A stretch of DNA of 10,000 nt from Actinidia chinensis (lineage: Eukaryota > Streptophyta > Magnoliopsida > Ericales > Actinidiaceae). The notes beneath the pieces are model-generated. The model ran no database searches and was not told where the DNA came from. It was given only the letters and a program-made list of their open reading frames with translations. The stretch covers positions 9,215,453-9,225,452 of the forward strand of contig CM018903.1 in NCBI GenBank assembly GCA_009663005.1, written 5' to 3'. The position numbers and the translations under genes are program-made. Below are positions 7,852-10,000 of this stretch, in pieces; positions within the stretch are counted from its first letter, which is position 1; each line of letters begins with the position of its first letter.

Positions 7852-7977
7852 ATTACACCATAAAAGTGTAATTATATGCCTTTAATTTGTATTTTATTAG
7901 ACTTACATTACCGGTAATTTTCTTATTTTAGTTAAATATTTGTTTGATTATGTTTTACTTATATTTGTAGGTTATAG
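7850..7977 (+). repeat. 3' LTR of the Athila-like element, truncated
   Basis: These bases match 328-452. The first 105 bases align without gaps and with eight differences (seven transitions, one transversion), after which a small length difference appears. The match stops after gttatag at 7977, where the 5' LTR continues but this copy changes to unrelated sequence. About 1.1 kb of LTR is therefore missing here and may lie beyond the window, past the interrupting element. Confidence 0.85.
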
Positions 7978-8806
7978 TTAAGCGCCCCACCCGACGCCCA
8001 CTGTGGTCCACGCGGCATTAGTGTCGTTTACTCCTGATTTTTCCTTCGTAAAAATTTTTCTTTAAACTTTTTGTTTCTTTTCTTTAAAAACTTTTTGTGT
8101 GCGGAAGCGAAATAATATAAATTTTATTTTGAAGTCCATACAACTCAATATTAAATTCATGCATTTGAAAATACATCCCATGACGGTAGAGAACTGTACC
8201 TGTCTTAACTTCATACATCTTCAATACATTACATATTCAAAAGCCATCGGACTTCTAGTCCGACTATACGACATAAATTTATTGTTCTATTATACCATGT
8301 TCTAATTTTTACTCCATTTGCTTTCTCTTTATCACTGAAATTTGTCAAAAAATTAAATTCCTAGCACATTTGCTTTGCGTATAACCATACTCTCTAACAT
8401 GATTTTATCATACATATCAAAACATAAAAATACCATGGTAGATGCATATAACTACATAGCCGTGGAGAAAGATAACATAAATCTTTCGCAATAACTTGTT
8501 CAAATTCATGCTTGTACTTGTATTTTGACTATATCCGAGTCAACATAATTTTTGAAACATACCTTATACCTATGACCTCCCGTCCTTAGTCGGATTTGAT
8601 AACGTAATTTCCACACCCCTTGATTCGGGGCATGCCGGCCGAGTACCTTCCCGCAAGTTAGAAACATGATGGTAACATAGGCTATATATACAAAAATCTT
8701 TCAAAGATCATGATCTATTCCACGAATTTGATTTGCAATAGCATAACATATTTCAGCATATATCATAGGCATCAAAAGTAATTTACTCTACTTTAGAGAT
8801 TAAGGT

Positions 8807-8815
8807 ACTTACCTT
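8807..8815 (-). promoter_or_regulatory. Consensus 5' splice site on the minus strand
   Basis: The minus strand reads AAG|GTAAGT, a perfect match to the plant donor consensus, in the context caagcaaggtaagtacc. It lies inside the proposed minus-strand LTR. If the LTR is transcribed from the possible TATA box near 9870, the leader RNA could be spliced from here. Confidence 0.4.
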
Positions 8816-9042
8816 GCTTGCTTGGGTATTGTGTTAAACTCGTCGTCTGTTCCTTAGCTAATCGGATCGATTCCTTACATTTATTTGTTGACATAATTAA
8901 CGATTATATCTTTACTTCGTATTTATTCTATAACTAAGTTTATTTTTTCAGTACTAGGTTAACCATACATGTTTGGTTATTTAAAATAATTTTTGTAAAG
9001 CCTAACTAGTTTGAAAAATTTTCAACTGCTGAACTGAAAATC

Positions 9043-9610
9043 AAGATTCCAGTTTTTCTGTTCCAACCTTGCAATCTGTTTTGGGCCATTTAAATTCGAA
9101 TTTGAAAAATATTATTTCAGATAAATTGTAGGCATTTAAAATAGCTATCTTGACACTTGAATCAGCCTAAAATATTGTCGTATGAAAAAGTTATGGCTAA
9201 AAATCCGACAGTGAGTTGGAAATAACAACCTGACAAATTCAGTATTCTACTTCGAATTCCACTCTGTTTTTGAGCCCTTTAAAGTTCGAATTTGAAACTA
9301 GTATTCATAAACTTGTAGGCTTTAAAATATTCTATCGCAGAATACTTGAATCAACTAAAAATATTCTTCGATGAATACCGTTAGGCGACATCCGACAGTG
9401 GATTCGAAATAAAAACATAACTTAATTCAGTTTTTCTACATGGACTTCCAATCTGTTTTCGACCCTTTAAACTTGAAACTGGAAATATTGTATTCATGAA
9501 AACTTGTAGATATTTAAAGTATCTTTCATAGCAACTTGAATCACAGTAACGCTATCGTATGGAGAATTGGTCTAATACATACTACTAGTCCGATGCGTAA
9601 AAAAATTGTA
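9043..9610 (-). repeat. Three tandem copies of a unit of about 190 bp
   Basis: Copies start near 9043, 9235 and 9424. Each contains, in order, an attcagtttttct-like block, ccaatctgtttt, a ccctttaaa...ttgaaa block, a cttgtaggc...ttaaaat block, a cacttgaatca block and a tccgacagtg block. Copies differ by many substitutions and small indels, so the array is old. The third copy is the most diverged at its end (gtccgatgcg). Arrays of such units lie inside LTRs of several plant gypsy elements. Confidence 0.7.
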
Positions 9611-9769
9611 TTTCAATGCATACGAAATTTGATTCCAGAAAAGAATTTTCAAATGATAAATTTTGGGAATCTTTAACAGAATTATTTTACACTAAATATG
9701 AGTTGCATAATAGATTCAACATATCAAACAAAATTTAGCAGGATGGAGAAAGATTTGAATTTACCTCAA

Positions 9770-10000
9770 TAAATTCTCTTCCTCTTCCCTACTGATTCTC
9801 TCTTCGTCTCCCGTCTCTTTCTCTCTCGTTCCTTTCTCTCCCTCTTTCTCATTCTTTTCCCCTTCTCTCATTATACACATATCAACCACTCAGCACATTC
9901 TTTTTCTTTTTCTTTTTTTGTTTTCAAACCAAATTATTTTCCAACATCATCATTACATTCTTTTTTCTTTCTCTTTATCTTTTTCCTTTTTTTTCCTTTT
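9770..10000. repeat. Pyrimidine-rich low-complexity region
   Basis: Bases about 9775-9870 are almost all C and T, and from 9900 to the end T-rich runs with C dominate. On the minus strand this is a purine-rich leader of GA and GAA repeats, which fits the 5' untranslated region of the minus-strand LTR transcript. It could also be a simple microsatellite. Confidence 0.6.
9869..9875 (-). promoter_or_regulatory. Possible minus-strand TATA box
   Basis: The minus strand reads gtgtataatgagag, with TATAATG followed at once by the purine-rich leader. The position suits a promoter of the minus-strand LTR, but the core is not a perfect TATA box and nothing else confirms it. Confidence 0.3.

Larger units (their letters stand above)
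328..7977 (+). mobile_element. Athila-like Ty3/gypsy retrotransposon, decayed, with nested insertion
   Basis: The outline is set by a direct repeat (328-452 matches 7850-7977), a primer-binding site for tRNA-Asp just after the first repeat, and a GT/G-rich stretch just before the second. tRNA-Asp priming with an LTR of about 1.2 kb fits the Athila lineage of plant Ty3/gypsy elements. The body holds only a broken gag remnant. I found no protease, reverse transcriptase, RNase H or integrase motifs, so the element is a non-autonomous derivative or a heavily deleted copy. A 2.8 kb GC-richer block (about 4457-7278) interrupts its 3' region, and its 3' LTR is cut at 7977 by another element. Without the inner block the element would be about 4.8 kb up to the break. 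The lineage call rests on the primer-binding site and general layout, not on a pol phylogeny. Confidence 0.75.
7978..10000 (-). mobile_element. Probable minus-strand LTR of a second gypsy-type element, partial
   Basis: The sequence starts exactly where the Athila LTR is cut. Read on the minus strand, its end is gggtggggcgctta, which resembles the GGGTCGGGGCGTTACA-type LTR 3' ends of plant chromovirus-like elements, as I recall. Further marks of such LTRs are a run of three units of about 190 bases (9043-9610), a consensus splice donor at 8807-8815 and a purine-rich leader after a possible TATA box. No coding sequence is present. A 68-codon plus-strand frame at 8099-8305 shows no family resemblance. 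The LTR would be at least 2 kb, and its 5' end lies outside the window. The usual terminal CA is not visible at 7978, so the border may be mutated. The lineage is tentative. Confidence 0.5.

Noticed and set aside
9043..9610. CRISPR-like array or satellite DNA
   Set aside because: The units are about 190 bp, diverged and only three in number, with no short identical repeats and spacers. They fit LTR-internal repeats better than a satellite array.

Overview
The window reads as plant nuclear DNA made almost entirely of nested, decayed transposable elements. It is AT-rich, with no intact host gene, no long open reading frame and no bacterial-style gene spacing. The strongest single clue is an 18-base primer-binding site complementary to the 3' end of plant tRNA-Asp. 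Short AT-rich introns and gene fragments that look like plant retroelement accessory genes agree with it. The species cannot be named from this sequence.

The layout appears to have three layers. (1) An old Athila-like (Ty3/gypsy) element runs from about 328 to 7977. Its parts are a 5' LTR (328-1570), the tRNA-Asp primer-binding site (1576-1593), a leader, a shattered gag remnant (about 2136-2461), degenerate internal DNA with no recognisable pol, a G-rich post-pol motif (3329-3366), an A-rich tract and a long AT-rich 3' region. The first 128 bases of the 3' LTR follow (7850-7977). (2) A GC-richer block of about 2.8 kb (about 4457-7278) sits in the 3' region of that element. It carries two decayed parts of a plant retroelement accessory gene of the 'putative gypsy type transposon'/Transposase_28 kind, in permuted order: C-terminal coiled-coil part, stop and poly(A) signal, then repeats, a TATA box, a leader and the N-terminal part with introns. 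(3) At 7978 the Athila 3' LTR is cut by another sequence that continues to the end of the window. It looks like a minus-strand LTR of a different gypsy-type element, with three tandem copies of a unit of about 190 bp, a consensus splice donor and a possible minus-strand TATA box.

The permuted accessory gene is the observation most worth following. If an LTR held the 3' end of a gene in its U3 side and the 5' end of the same gene in its U5 side, a solo LTR would show exactly this order. The block also starts with TG, ends with CA and is flanked by ATTC on both sides. A tandem copy or an inserted circle would give the same order, so this stays a hypothesis.

No gene here looks functional. The gene fragments hold several frameshifts and stops each, and the two ends of the Athila element differ by eight substitutions in the first 105 aligned bases of the LTRs.
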